Shown piece after piece: positions 1-8,871 of a stretch of DNA of 64,000 bases. Both the position numbers and the translations under genes were made by a program. Within the stretch, counting starts at the first letter, position 1; each line of letters starts with the position of its first letter. This DNA comes from Bog-756 sp052326605. Its GTDB lineage: Bacteria > Actinomycetota > Acidimicrobiia > Acidimicrobiales > RAAP-2. The notes beneath the pieces were generated by a model. That model was not told where the DNA came from. It did no database searches and saw only the letters and a program-made list of their open reading frames with translations. The stretch lies in contig JBKQMB010000111.1 of the NCBI GenBank assembly GCA_052326605.1, positions 1-64,000 of the forward strand, in the 5' to 3' direction.

Positions 1-156
1 CAGAAGAACGGCTTTGCTTTCTTCGACACCGCCGCTACGGACGCTTCTAACGCGTGGGCGGTTGGAGAATTCGAGACGATACTGCACTCCTCCGACGGCG
101 GAAAGACGTCCCTCTTGGTGGGCCGCGGCCACGGGCCGCCGTCGGTCCAGCCGTGA
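1..156 (+). CDS. YCF48/BNR-repeat protein, C-terminal fragment
   Basis: Frame 1 is open from the left edge to a TGA at 154-156, giving 51 codons. The segment AWAVGEFETILHSSDGGKTS matches the consensus of the YCF48/BNR beta-propeller repeat, whose units read roughly GWAVGxxGTILHTxDGGxTW. This is therefore the last propeller blade of a protein that starts outside the window. Such proteins are usually secreted or surface-exposed in actinobacteria, but location cannot be judged from this piece. The stop lies 13 bp before the GTG of the next gene, so the two are probably co-transcribed. It is short, and the family call rests on one repeat unit. Confidence 0.6.
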   Translation, partial: QKNGFAFFDTAATDASNAWAVGEFETILHSSDGGKTSLLVGRGHGPPSVQP

Positions 157-169
157 CCGGAGCTCCCCG

Positions 170-2248
170 GTGCCTCTGATCAGGGACACGCCGGCGACGG
201 AGTTGTCGCCGTACCTCCGTCAGCACACCGCCAACCCGGTGGACTGGTACTCGTGGGGCGACGACGCCTTCGACCGGGCTCGCAGCCAGGACCGACCGGT
301 CTTCTTGTCCATCGGCTACTCGGCCTGTCACTGGTGCCACGTGATGGCCCACGAGTCGTTCGAGGACCCGGTGACGGCAGCTGCACTGAACGCGTCGTTC
401 GTGAGCGTGAAGGTCGATCGCGAGGAGCGGCCGGACGTCGACGCCGTCTACATGGAGGCCGTCCAGTCCATCACCGGGTCGGGCGGGTGGCCGATGAGCG
501 TCTTCCTCACGCCCGACCGTCGGCCGTTCTACGGCGGGACGTACTTCCCGCCGGACGATCGACAGGAGATGCCGTCGTTTCGGACGGTCCTGGCCGCTCT
601 CACCGATGTGTGGGAGCACCGCCGGCACGAGGTGGAGGAGCAGGCCGACGAGCTCTCCGACGCCATCGCCGCCCGCTCGGTCGTCCACGCCCGCCCCGGG
701 GCGCCCCTGGTGTTCGCTGCCACCGGTCCCGGCGGCAGCGGGCGTCCACCCGACCTGCTGGCACCGGCGGTGGACGACCTGGCCGAGCGGTTCGATCCGA
801 CCTGGGGGGGGTTCGGGGCGGCGCCCAAGTTCCCACAGCCGACTCTGGTCGACCTTGCCCTCCGCCACTCCCTCCGCCACCGCGGGGAGGAGTCCGGCGC
901 CCGGTCCGAGCACATGGCGGTCCTCACGCTGGAGGCCATGGCCGCGGGCGGCATCCATGACCACCTCGGCGGAGGATTCTCCCGCTACTCGACCGACACC
1001 CAGTGGTTGGTCCCCCACTTCGAGAAGATGCTCTACGACCAGGCCGGCCTGCTCCGGGCCTTCCTCCACGGATGGCAGGTCACCGGGCGGGCGGACTTCC
1101 TGCGGGTCGTCGAGGGGATCGTCGGGTACGTCGGGCGCGACCTCACCGGGGACGAAGGAGGGGTGTACTCCGCCGAGGACGCCGACTCCGAGGGAGTCGA
1201 GGGCAGGTTCTACGTGTGGACGCCCGAGGAGATCGCGTTGGCGGTGCCCCCCGGGCCGGACGGCCACGACCCGCACGCCGCCGAGGTCCGTGACGCGGTG
1301 ACCGCCTGGTTCGGCGTCACCCCGGCCGGCAACTTCGAAGGACGCTCGATCCTCAGGCGGCCCGTCGGGGAGCCGCTGGGTGGCCCGGCCGCCGTGGAGA
1401 CCGGCCGACGGCTCCTGTTCGAGGCCCGCACCGAGCGCGTCCGGCCCGCCCTCGACGGCAAGGTGCTCACCGAATGGAACGCCATGTACGCGTCGGCGCT
1501 CGCAGAGTCGGCCTCGGCCACCGGCAATCCGGCCTGGCAGGACGCCGCTGTGTCCATCGGCGAGTTCCTCTGCGGCCACCTGGTCGACGCCGACGGCAGG
1601 TGGTTGAGGAGCTGGCAGCCCGCCGGGGGCGCCCGCCACCTCGCCATCGCCGCGGACTACGCCTGGCTGGTCGACTGCTTCACCCGTCTGGGCGAACTGA
1701 CCGGCCGGGCCTGTTGGACGCGGCACGCCGTCGACGCCGCCGACGCCCTACTGGCCCTGTTCCGCGACGACAGCGGGGGCGGCTTCTTCACCACCGGCCA
1801 CGATGCCGAGGTGCTCATCGTCCGGACCAAGGAGGTTCTCGACGGTGCCACCCCTTCGGCCAATGCCGTGGCCGCGCTGTCCCTGGCCCGCCTGGGCGCC
1901 GTGACCGGTAACGGTCGCTACACCGACGCCGCCCTCCAGGTGGTCGAGACGGTCGGTGACCTGCTCACCCGCCACCCCACGGCCTTCGCCCACACGGTGC
2001 TGACCGCCGACCTGCTCCTCAACGGCCTGACCGAGGTGGTCATCACCGGCGACCGCCCGGACCTCCTCGACGTCGCCCGGAACCACTGGCTTCCCGGTGC
2101 GGTCCTGGCCTGGGGCGAGCCCACCGACTTCCCACTCTGGCAGGACCGCGACGGTGGCCGGGCCTACGTCTGCCGCAACAATGTGTGCCGGCTGCCCTCC
2201 GACGACGCCCACACCCTGGACGGCCAGTTGGCCGAGGTGGCGTCATGA
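170..2248 (+). CDS. YyaL/DUF255-type thioredoxin-domain protein
   Basis: A 692-residue protein. The N-terminal thioredoxin-like domain holds SACHWCHVMAHESF with a CHWC redox motif (Cys53, Cys56), the hallmark of the YyaL/spermatogenesis-associated protein 20 family. The rest resembles an (alpha/alpha)6 barrel as in N-acyl-glucosamine epimerases and glycosyl hydrolases, with GGGFSRYSTD and WLVPHFEKMLYDQA. The length fits the family (650-700). The GTG at 170 is chosen because GGAG sits at 159-162, 7 bp upstream, and the conserved sequence begins within ten residues; the open frame further upstream overlaps the preceding gene and is not conserved-looking. Its stop overlaps the next gene's start (ATGA). 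The biochemical function of the family is not established. Confidence 0.85.
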   Translation: MPLIRDTPATELSPYLRQHTANPVDWYSWGDDAFDRARSQDRPVFLSIGYSACHWCHVMAHESFEDPVTAAALNASFVSVKVDREERPDVDAVYMEAVQSITGSGGWPMSVFLTPDRRPFYGGTYFPPDDRQEMPSFRTVLAALTDVWEHRRHEVEEQADELSDAIAARSVVHARPGAPLVFAATGPGGSGRPPDLLAPAVDDLAERFDPTWGGFGAAPKFPQPTLVDLALRHSLRHRGEESGARSEHMAVLTLEAMAAGGIHDHLGGGFSRYSTDTQWLVPHFEKMLYDQAGLLRAFLHGWQVTGRADFLRVVEGIVGYVGRDLTGDEGGVYSAEDADSEGVEGRFYVWTPEEIALAVPPGPDGHDPHAAEVRDAVTAWFGVTPAGNFEGRSILRRPVGEPLGGPAAVETGRRLLFEARTERVRPALDGKVLTEWNAMYASALAESASATGNPAWQDAAVSIGEFLCGHLVDADGRWLRSWQPAGGARHLAIAADYAWLVDCFTRLGELTGRACWTRHAVDAADALLALFRDDSGGGFFTTGHDAEVLIVRTKEVLDGATPSANAVAALSLARLGAVTGNGRYTDAALQVVETVGDLLTRHPTAFAHTVLTADLLLNGLTEVVITGDRPDLLDVARNHWLPGAVLAWGEPTDFPLWQDRDGGRAYVCRNNVCRLPSDDAHTLDGQLAEVAS

Positions 2249-2967
2249 GCCAAGGATCGACCCGCACGCCCCGCAGCGGCACCGCTCGCGGTATCGCCCG
2301 CTCCATCAAGCACCGGGCCCGGATCGAGGTGAGCGGGGGGACGTCCCTGACCATGCTGGTGCTGGCCTGCCATCCCGAGGACACCATCGGCGTGGACCTC
2401 GCGTCGGGTGCCTTGGTCCGGGTGCGGGTGGCCTGGCCCGAGGACCACGGTCCGGACCTGGCACCGTTCGACGTGGTCGAGACCCAGCTCGCCGAGGAAC
2501 CCGAGCGGGACGATCTGGCCCAGCCCGAGGCGATGACGGCCAGTGGGCTCCCCCGGCACCTCGGGACGCTCCACGGGCGCCACGTACGCCAGCTGCTCCA
2601 CCACCTGGCGGCCCCGGTCGAGGAGCACGTCCTCGGCTTCCCGGGTGCCTCCGCCCCCTATTGGGAGTTCCGCGGATTCCGGCCGTCGCTGGCATTGGTG
2701 GAGCCCACCAAGGGCCCGGTCCTGTTCCGGCGGGTCGGTGACCGGTCGGTCTGGGTCCGCTTCGGCTGGGGTCGGAGCGACAACTGGCTGCCCGTCGAGG
2801 ACCCGCAGTCCGAGCGTGCACTCGACGTGGCCCGCCGCGACCGCCTCCAGGGAAAGGACCTGGCCGCCACCCTCGGGTTCAAGCCCCACTACCTGGTGGC
2901 CGTGGTGACCACGCCCCGGGACGGCCACTGCTACAAGACGGTGCGGGCCCTGCTGCCACGCAGCTGA
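2245..2967 (+). CDS. Conserved hypothetical protein
   Basis: 240 residues from an ATG that overlaps the yyaL-like stop by 4 nt (ATGA), so translation is probably coupled. I do not recognise a family. It is mainly soluble with no signal peptide or membrane segment. The composition is rich in Arg, Asp and Glu, with a GFRPSLALVEPTKGPVLFRR stretch and a C-terminal part (GFKPHYLVAVVTTPRDGHCY) that looks like a beta-strand-rich core. Codon use matches its neighbours. The shared transcript with a thioredoxin-domain protein is the only functional hint. Confidence 0.7.
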   Translation: MSQGSTRTPRSGTARGIARSIKHRARIEVSGGTSLTMLVLACHPEDTIGVDLASGALVRVRVAWPEDHGPDLAPFDVVETQLAEEPERDDLAQPEAMTASGLPRHLGTLHGRHVRQLLHHLAAPVEEHVLGFPGASAPYWEFRGFRPSLALVEPTKGPVLFRRVGDRSVWVRFGWGRSDNWLPVEDPQSERALDVARRDRLQGKDLAATLGFKPHYLVAVVTTPRDGHCYKTVRALLPRS

Positions 2968-3075
2968 GCCGGGTCGCCTCGTGGGGGATCCCATGCCCGT
3001 CCGCCCCACTATGTGGCCCCCTCCCGCCGGTCCGGCGTACGGGCGCCGACAGTGCGTCGCCTACAGTCGGCGGTG

Positions 3076-4242
3076 ATGTCCGCCGCCACCTCCCCGCCCT
3101 CGCCCCCGGCCACGCCGGTCCTGCCGGACTACGGGGCGGCATGCATCGCCAACGTCGTCCCGAGCCTCCTCGCTCCAACGGATCCCGGCGAACCGGGACC
3201 CGACTGGCTTCCCGTCTCCGCCCGGCACGCCCGGCAGGTTGTCCTGTTGGTGGTGGACGGTCTCGGTTGGGAGCAGCTCCGCGCCCGATCGGGGCTGGCA
3301 CCCACCCTGTCGGCCGCCGAAGGGATCGACCGGTGCATCACCTCGGTGACACCGACCACGACCGCCACGGCGCTCACCTCGATCACGACCGGGCGCCCGC
3401 CCTGCGAGCACGGGGTGCTGGGCTACCGGATGACGACAGACGGCGAGGTCCTCAACGTGCTGCGCTGGACCGTCGGGAGCGGCGTGGCCCGCGATGCCCG
3501 CCGAAGCGTCCCGGCCCGCCGGCTGCAGCCGTTCCCCTCGTTCTGCGGCGCCTCGGGTCCTGTCCCGGTGGTGTCGAAGTACGAGTTCGGCGGCACCGGA
3601 TTCACCGCCGCCCACCTGGGGAACTCCCTGTTGCACGGCTACCGGGTCCTCTCCTCGCTCCCGGTGTCGGTCGGCCGGCTGCTGCGCGACGGCGAGCCGT
3701 TCGTCTACGCCTACTACGACGGAATCGACAAGGTGGCACATGCCAGCGGACTGGGTGAGCTCTACGACGCCGAGCTCCGGGCGGTCGACCGGTTGGTCGC
3801 GGACATCGTGGCGGTCCTGCCGCCCGGCGCCGTGCTGGTGGTGACCGCCGATCACGGTCAGATCGACGTCGGGCCCCGCCTCGAACTGCTCGGGCGCGAG
3901 GTCATGTCCGGGGTCCGGTTCCTGTCCGGCGAAGGTCGCTTCCGCTGGCTCCACGTCCGGCCCGGCGCGTCCGCCGATCTGCTCGGGTCGCTCACCGACC
4001 GCTACGGGGACACGACGTGGGTGATGGAGCGGGACCGGCTCATCGACGAGGGCTGGTTCGGGGGGCCGGTGCGCGACGCGCTCCTGCCCCGACTGGGCGA
4101 CGTGGCTCTGATCCCCCACGCACCGATCGCCTTCGTCGATCCGGCGGACACCGGCGAGAGCCGCCTCGCGAGCCGGCACGGATCGTTGACACCTGACGAA
4201 ATGCTCGTACCGTTGGTCGCACTCGGAGGTGAGAACCGTTGA
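3076..4242 (+). CDS. Alkaline-phosphatase-superfamily phosphodiesterase/nucleotide pyrophosphatase
   Basis: 388 residues. The order of motifs is that of type I phosphodiesterase/nucleotide pyrophosphatases: VVLLVVDGLGWEQL (first metal-binding Asp), TPTTTATALTSITTGRPP (nucleophilic Thr region), GVLGYRM, YYDGIDKVAHASG (metal-binding Asp and His), VVTADHGQIDVG (Asp-His pair) and SRHGSLTPDEMLVPL (last His). It should hydrolyse a phosphomonoester or phosphodiester, but the substrate cannot be read from sequence. No signal peptide is evident, so it may act in the cytoplasm. The ATG at 3076 is preferred over in-frame starts further upstream, which lie in non-conserved sequence; GTG 3073 is an alternative. 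The stop overlaps the bpa start (TGATG). Confidence 0.85.
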   Translation: MSAATSPPSPPATPVLPDYGAACIANVVPSLLAPTDPGEPGPDWLPVSARHARQVVLLVVDGLGWEQLRARSGLAPTLSAAEGIDRCITSVTPTTTATALTSITTGRPPCEHGVLGYRMTTDGEVLNVLRWTVGSGVARDARRSVPARRLQPFPSFCGASGPVPVVSKYEFGGTGFTAAHLGNSLLHGYRVLSSLPVSVGRLLRDGEPFVYAYYDGIDKVAHASGLGELYDAELRAVDRLVADIVAVLPPGAVLVVTADHGQIDVGPRLELLGREVMSGVRFLSGEGRFRWLHVRPGASADLLGSLTDRYGDTTWVMERDRLIDEGWFGGPVRDALLPRLGDVALIPHAPIAFVDPADTGESRLASRHGSLTPDEMLVPLVALGGENR

Positions 4243-4835
4243 TGGAAGAAAAGACGCCGGACACCGATCCGGTCGAGACCGTGACCATCCGTCCCGAGAT
4301 CGTCGACGCCGGTGGGCCGGCCGGCGTGCTGTCGGCCCCGGGGGGCGATTCGGGCGAACCCGTGGCGTCCGGCGGGCCCGGGGCCCCGGGGGGCGATTCG
4401 GCCACGGGTCCAGGCGACGGCGGGGAGCCGGACACCGAGGCCATCGAGCAGCCGGCCAAGCTTCTCCGCATCGGGTCGATGGTCAAGCAGTTGCTCGACG
4501 AGGTACGCCTGGCGCCACTCGACGAGGCCAGTCGGGGCCGGCTCCGCGAGATCTATGAGCAGTCGATCCGGGAGCTGGCCGAAGGGCTGTCGCCCGACCT
4601 GGCTGCGGAGCTCGACCGGATCTCCATCCCCTTCGACTCACCCACCCCATCGGATGCCGAGCTCCGGATCGCCCATGCCCAGCTGGTCGGTTGGCTCGAG
4701 GGCCTCTTCCATGGGATCCAGGCCACCCTGGTGGCCCAACAGGTCGCCGCCCGTGCCCAGCTCGACGAGATGCGCCAGCGATCGCTGCCGAGCGGCGGGG
4801 ATCCGACCATAGGCCGACCCGGCGCCTACCTCTGA
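4242..4835 (+). CDS. bpa: Bacterial proteasome activator Bpa (DUF2587)
   Basis: 197 residues. The core from EQPAKLLRIGSMVKQLLDEV through PLDEASRGRLREIYEQSIRE to QLVGWLEGLFHGIQATL closely matches what I recall of mycobacterial Bpa (Rv3780), an ATP-independent dodecameric ring that docks on the 20S proteasome. The C-terminus GAYL resembles the terminal GQYL of the mycobacterial protein, the gate-opening HbYX-like tail. About 65 N-terminal residues are Gly/Pro/Asp-rich and probably disordered. ATG 4242 has an AGGTGAG Shine-Dalgarno at about 4227 and overlaps the upstream stop by 1 nt. It implies that the organism has a proteasome, although no proteasome gene is in the window. Confidence 0.93.
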   Translation: MEEKTPDTDPVETVTIRPEIVDAGGPAGVLSAPGGDSGEPVASGGPGAPGGDSATGPGDGGEPDTEAIEQPAKLLRIGSMVKQLLDEVRLAPLDEASRGRLREIYEQSIRELAEGLSPDLAAELDRISIPFDSPTPSDAELRIAHAQLVGWLEGLFHGIQATLVAQQVAARAQLDEMRQRSLPSGGDPTIGRPGAYL

Positions 4836-4859
4836 CCCGGTCCGGTGCCCCCGGGGCCG

Positions 4860-4889
4860 GCCGCGACGCCCCCCGGGGGGCGTCGCGGC
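4860..4889. terminator. 30-bp perfect palindrome, terminator-like
   Basis: Arms GCCGCGACGCCCCCC (4860-4874) and GGGGGGCGTCGCGGC (4875-4889) are exact reverse complements with no spacer. As RNA this folds into a very stable hairpin (about 13 pairs with a 4-nt loop). It lies 25 bp after the bpa stop and has no U-tract, like many actinobacterial hairpin terminators. It separates bpa from dnaE1. Confidence 0.6.
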
Positions 4890-4984
4890 GCGCTATCGTC
4901 GGAATGACACTGCTGTAACTCGTCCACACCCTGTGGAGAACCCCCTGCAGCGGGGACGAGATCATCGAGGAAGGCGCCGGCCTG

Positions 4985-7900
4985 GTGGCAACACGGTCGT
5001 TCACACATCTGCACACCCACACCGAGTTCTCGATGCTGGACGGGGCTGCCCGGGTGGACGAGCTGGTGCAGGCGGCCGTGGCCGACGGCCAGCCGGCCCT
5101 CGGCATCACCGACCACGGGAACATGTACGGGGTCCTCGACTTCTATGCCGCCTGCCGGAAAGCGGGCATCAACCCGGTCATCGGGACCGAGGCCTACATG
5201 GCCGCCGAGTCACGGCACGAGCGCCCGGTCCGGAGGGGAAAGGTCGACGACACCGGCGGTGATGTGGCCGGCGGCGAGAAGCTCTACTACCACCTGACCC
5301 TGTTGGCCGAGTCCAACGAGGGGTACCGGAACCTGCTCAAGCTGTCGTCGGCCGCCTATCTCGAGGGCTACTACTACAAGCCCCGGCTCGACTGGGAGCT
5401 GTTGGCCCGCCACAGCACCGGCTTGATCGCCACCACCGGGTGCCTCGGCGGGGTGGTCCTCCAGGCCCTGCTGGCCGACGACCGGATCAAGGCCGAAACC
5501 CTGGCGGGACGGCTGCAGGACATCTTCGGCAAGGACAACCTGTTCGTCGAGTTGCAGGACCACGGCCTGCCCGAGCAGCACAAGACCAATCCGGCACTGG
5601 TCGAGATCGCGCGGCGCATCGGGGCCCCCCTGCTCGCCACCAACGACAGCCACTACACGCACCGCGCGGACCATGTCGCTCACGACGCCCTGTTGTGCGT
5701 TCAGACCGGCGCCCTCATCGACGACCCGAAGCGCTTCAAGTTCCAGGGGGAGGAGCACTACCTGAAGTCGGCGGCGGAGATGCGCCACCTGTTCGCCGAA
5801 CTTCCCGAGGCGTGCGACAACACACTGCTCATCGCCGAGCGCGCCGCCGTGGAGATCGACTTCGGCAGGCCGAGCCTGCCTCGCTTCCCCGTACCCGAGG
5901 AGTTCACCGGGGATACCTACGAGGAGCGGGCGGCAGCCTATCTGCGCAATCTGAGCATCGAAGGAGCCAAGGAGCGGTACGGCCTGCCCATCCCCCCAGA
6001 GGTCATGACCCGCCTCGACTATGAACTCGGGGTCATCGCCGACATGGGCTTCTCCGCCTACTTCCTGGTGGTCTGGGACCTCATCCGGTTCGCCCGCTCG
6101 CAACGGATCAGGGTGGGACCCGGCCGAGGATCGGCCGCCGGGTGCTGCGTCGCCTACTGCCTCCAGATCGTCGATCTCGACCCGATCCGCTACGACCTGC
6201 TCTTCGAGCGGTTCCTCAACCCGGGCCGCATCCAGATGCCCGACATCGACATGGACTTCGACGAACGGTACCGCGGCGACATGATCAAGTACGCCGCCGA
6301 TCGGTACGGGTCGGACCATGTCGCCCAGATCGTCACGTTCTCGACGATCAAGGCGCGGGCTGCGGTGCGCGACGCGGCCAGGGTGCTCGGCTACCCCTAC
6401 ATCGTGGGCGACAAGATCGCCAAGGCCATGCCCCCCCTGCTGATGGGTCGGGACACCCCGTTGGCGGCGTGCCTGGCCCGCACCGATGAATTCGAGGACG
6501 GATTCGCCGCAGCAGGCGAACTGCGCACCATGTACGACACCGACCCCGAGGCCAAGCGGGTCATCGACGTGGCGAAGGGGCTCGAAGGCCTGAGGCGCCA
6601 GGACGGCATCCACGCTGCGGCGGTGGTCATCACCGACGAGCCCCTCACCGAGTACGTCCCCGTGCAGCGCAAACCGGACGGGAACGATCCCGGCAATGCC
6701 CCCATCGTGACCCAGTACGAGATGCACGGCGTCGAGGACCTCGGTCTGCTGAAGATGGACTTCCTCGGCCTGAGGAACCTTTCGGTGATCGAGCGATCAC
6801 TCGACCTGATCGAGATCTCGACCGGATCCCGACCGGACGTCGACGGCATTCCCCTCGACGACCCGGCAACCTTCGCCATGCTTCGCAAGGGCGACTCGAT
6901 GGGCGTGTTCCAGCTCGAGGGCGGCCCCATGCGCTCGTTGATGCGCTCACTGGCCCCCACCACGTTCGACGACGTCGCCGCTCTGGTCGCCCTGTACCGA
7001 CCGGGACCGATGGCAGCCAACATGCATCGCGACTACGCAGACCGGAAGAACGGTCGGCAGGCGGTCACCTACCTCCACCCGGACCTCGCCGAGATCCTGA
7101 GCGACACCTACGGGCTGATGATCTACCAGGAGTCGGTGATGCGGGTCGCCCAGAAGTTCGCCGGGTACAGCCTGGCCGAGGCCGACAATCTGCGGAAGGC
7201 GTGCGGCAAGAAGATCCGCGCCCTCATCCAGGCCGAGCGGGAGAAGTTCGTGGCGGGATGTGTCGCCCAGGGGTACGGAGAGCCACTGGGAACCGCACTG
7301 TTCGACATCATCGAGCCGTTCGCCGACTACGCCTTCAACAAGTCGCACTCCTACGGTTACGGGTTCATCGCCTACCAGACCGCCTGGCTCAAGGCCCACT
7401 TTCCGGTCGAGTACCTGGCCAGCCTGCTCACGTCGGTCAAGGACAACAAGGACAAGACCGCGGTCTACCTCGGCGAGTGCCGCTCACTAGGGATCGAGGT
7501 GCTCGTTCCCGACGTCAACCGTTCGCTGTCGGACTTCGCCGCCGACTTCTCCGGTGGGGAGGGGAGGCTCGGCGAGCAGGGTGACAGCCCCGGGGCCATC
7601 ACCTTCGGGTTGGCCGCGGTGCGCAACGTCGGCGAGGGGCTGGTGTCCCACATCGTCATCGAGCGCGAGCGCAACGGCCCCTTCATCGACTTCTACGACT
7701 TCTGCCAACGGGTCGATCCGCAGGTCCTCAACAAGCGCACCATCGAGTCGCTGATCAAGGCCGGCGCCTTCGACTCGCTCGGACATCCCCGACAGGGGCT
7801 CTGCCTCGTCTTCGAGGACATCGTCGACCGCACCCTGGAGCGCCGACGCGAGCACGATGCCGGTGTGGTCTCGCTCTTCGCCACCCTCGAGCCCGAATCC

Positions 7901-8611
7901 GACGGCCAGGCCACGGGGTTCGCCGACACGCGGGTTCCGATCCCCGACGTCGAGTTCGGCAAGTCGCAGCGCCTGGCCTTCGAAAAGGAGATGCTCGGCC
8001 TCTACATCAGCGACCATCCCCTGATGGGGCTGGAGGCCTCGCTGAGCCGCCTGACCGACTGCACGCTGGCCGAGCTCCGTGACGTCGACCCCGAAGCCAT
8101 CAGTGGCTCCGGCGGCGCCTTCGGCGGCGAGGGACAGATGCGCGTGATCGGAGGCGTCGTCACCGAGTTGACCCGGCGCTACACGAAGAAGGGCGACCTG
8201 ATGGCCACCTTCGTGCTCGAGGATCTGAACGCGTCCATCGAAACCTTCGTCTTCCCGAAGACCATGGCCGAGTACGGCGTCCTGCTCGACGACGACGCCG
8301 TCGTCGTCCTGAAAGCCCGGGTGGATCTGCGTGACGACCGCCTCAAGTTGGTGTGCATGGAAGTCCAGCGCCCCGAGCTGGCCGTCGACGGCTCGACCGA
8401 CCTGAGGATCTCCCTTCCGTTGAACACCCTGACCGACCGGACGGTGGACGGTTTGAAGCGCCTCCTGGCGGAGCACCCCGGTGACTCCCCGGTCTTCCTG
8501 CACGTCGGGGAGAAAGTGCTGCGCCTGCCCCCGGAGTTCAACGTGGACAGCCGTCGGGGCCTGGTCGGCGAGCTCCGGGTGCTGCTCGGACCCAACGCCA
8601 TCCAGGGCTGA
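4985..8611 (+). CDS. dnaE1: DNA polymerase III alpha subunit DnaE1
   Basis: 1208 residues, the usual length of actinobacterial DnaE1. An N-terminal PHP domain (about 1-280) keeps the candidate metal ligands: HLHTH (His10, His12), Asp19, ITDHG (His44), Glu69, His103, Cys153 and NDSHY (Asp221, His223). This suggests an active 3'-5' proofreading exonuclease as known for Mycobacterium DnaE1. The palm has PDIDMDFDERY (two catalytic Asp) and LKMDFLGLRN (third Asp). FNKSHSYGYGFIAYQTAWLK marks the fingers, and the C-terminal OB-fold starts near MRVIGGVVTELTRRYTKKGD. The start is GTG 4985, immediately before the conserved FTHLHTHTEFS. It is the replicative polymerase and is probably monocistronic. Confidence 0.96.
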   Translation: MATRSFTHLHTHTEFSMLDGAARVDELVQAAVADGQPALGITDHGNMYGVLDFYAACRKAGINPVIGTEAYMAAESRHERPVRRGKVDDTGGDVAGGEKLYYHLTLLAESNEGYRNLLKLSSAAYLEGYYYKPRLDWELLARHSTGLIATTGCLGGVVLQALLADDRIKAETLAGRLQDIFGKDNLFVELQDHGLPEQHKTNPALVEIARRIGAPLLATNDSHYTHRADHVAHDALLCVQTGALIDDPKRFKFQGEEHYLKSAAEMRHLFAELPEACDNTLLIAERAAVEIDFGRPSLPRFPVPEEFTGDTYEERAAAYLRNLSIEGAKERYGLPIPPEVMTRLDYELGVIADMGFSAYFLVVWDLIRFARSQRIRVGPGRGSAAGCCVAYCLQIVDLDPIRYDLLFERFLNPGRIQMPDIDMDFDERYRGDMIKYAADRYGSDHVAQIVTFSTIKARAAVRDAARVLGYPYIVGDKIAKAMPPLLMGRDTPLAACLARTDEFEDGFAAAGELRTMYDTDPEAKRVIDVAKGLEGLRRQDGIHAAAVVITDEPLTEYVPVQRKPDGNDPGNAPIVTQYEMHGVEDLGLLKMDFLGLRNLSVIERSLDLIEISTGSRPDVDGIPLDDPATFAMLRKGDSMGVFQLEGGPMRSLMRSLAPTTFDDVAALVALYRPGPMAANMHRDYADRKNGRQAVTYLHPDLAEILSDTYGLMIYQESVMRVAQKFAGYSLAEADNLRKACGKKIRALIQAEREKFVAGCVAQGYGEPLGTALFDIIEPFADYAFNKSHSYGYGFIAYQTAWLKAHFPVEYLASLLTSVKDNKDKTAVYLGECRSLGIEVLVPDVNRSLSDFAADFSGGEGRLGEQGDSPGAITFGLAAVRNVGEGLVSHIVIERERNGPFIDFYDFCQRVDPQVLNKRTIESLIKAGAFDSLGHPRQGLCLVFEDIVDRTLERRREHDAGVVSLFATLEPESDGQATGFADTRVPIPDVEFGKSQRLAFEKEMLGLYISDHPLMGLEASLSRLTDCTLAELRDVDPEAISGSGGAFGGEGQMRVIGGVVTELTRRYTKKGDLMATFVLEDLNASIETFVFPKTMAEYGVLLDDDAVVVLKARVDLRDDRLKLVCMEVQRPELAVDGSTDLRISLPLNTLTDRTVDGLKRLLAEHPGDSPVFLHVGEKVLRLPPEFNVDSRRGLVGELRVLLGPNAIQG

Positions 8612-8671
8612 ACCCGCCCTTCCGTCGGCCGAACCGGCCCGTTTTCGGCACTCCGGAGCTGTCGCCGGACC

Positions 8672-8697
8672 CCGTTCCCCACCCTCGCCGGGAACGG
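8672..8697 (+). terminator. Hairpin downstream of dnaE1
   Basis: Arms CCGTTCCC (8672-8679) and GGGAACGG (8690-8697) with a 10-nt loop, 60 bp after the dnaE1 stop. No T-run follows, so it is only a candidate terminator. Confidence 0.4.
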
Positions 8698-8712
8698 CGG
8701 AAGGGGCCGGAT

Positions 8713-8741
8713 ACGACAGACGGCTCCAAATCCCGTAAAAT
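8713..8741 (+). promoter_or_regulatory. Candidate promoter of the 8872 gene
   Basis: ACGACA (8713-8718; four of six match TTGACA), a 17-bp spacer, and TAAAAT (8736-8741; five of six match TATAAT). It lies after the dnaE1 hairpin and would give a leader of about 125 nt before the ATG at 8872. Confidence 0.4.
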
Positions 8742-8871
8742 CGGTGGACGGCCCCTGGCGCGGAGGCCCGAAGATGCGTCTGGCCCTCCGGCCCGGCGGT
8801 CGACGGGGCTCCGCTACGGACCTGGGCCGGCGGTTGGCGCCGCAGGAAGACCGAGGAGTACGGAACGGCAT

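Noticed and set aside
47..1726. 559-codon open frame antisense to the yyaL-like gene
   Set aside because: No recognisable motif; Gly/Val/Arg/Pro-rich composition typical of the antisense of a G+C-rich gene, and the plus strand carries a clear conserved protein.
5210..6727. 505-codon open frame antisense to dnaE1
   Set aside because: Composition-driven shadow; the plus strand is unambiguous DnaE1.
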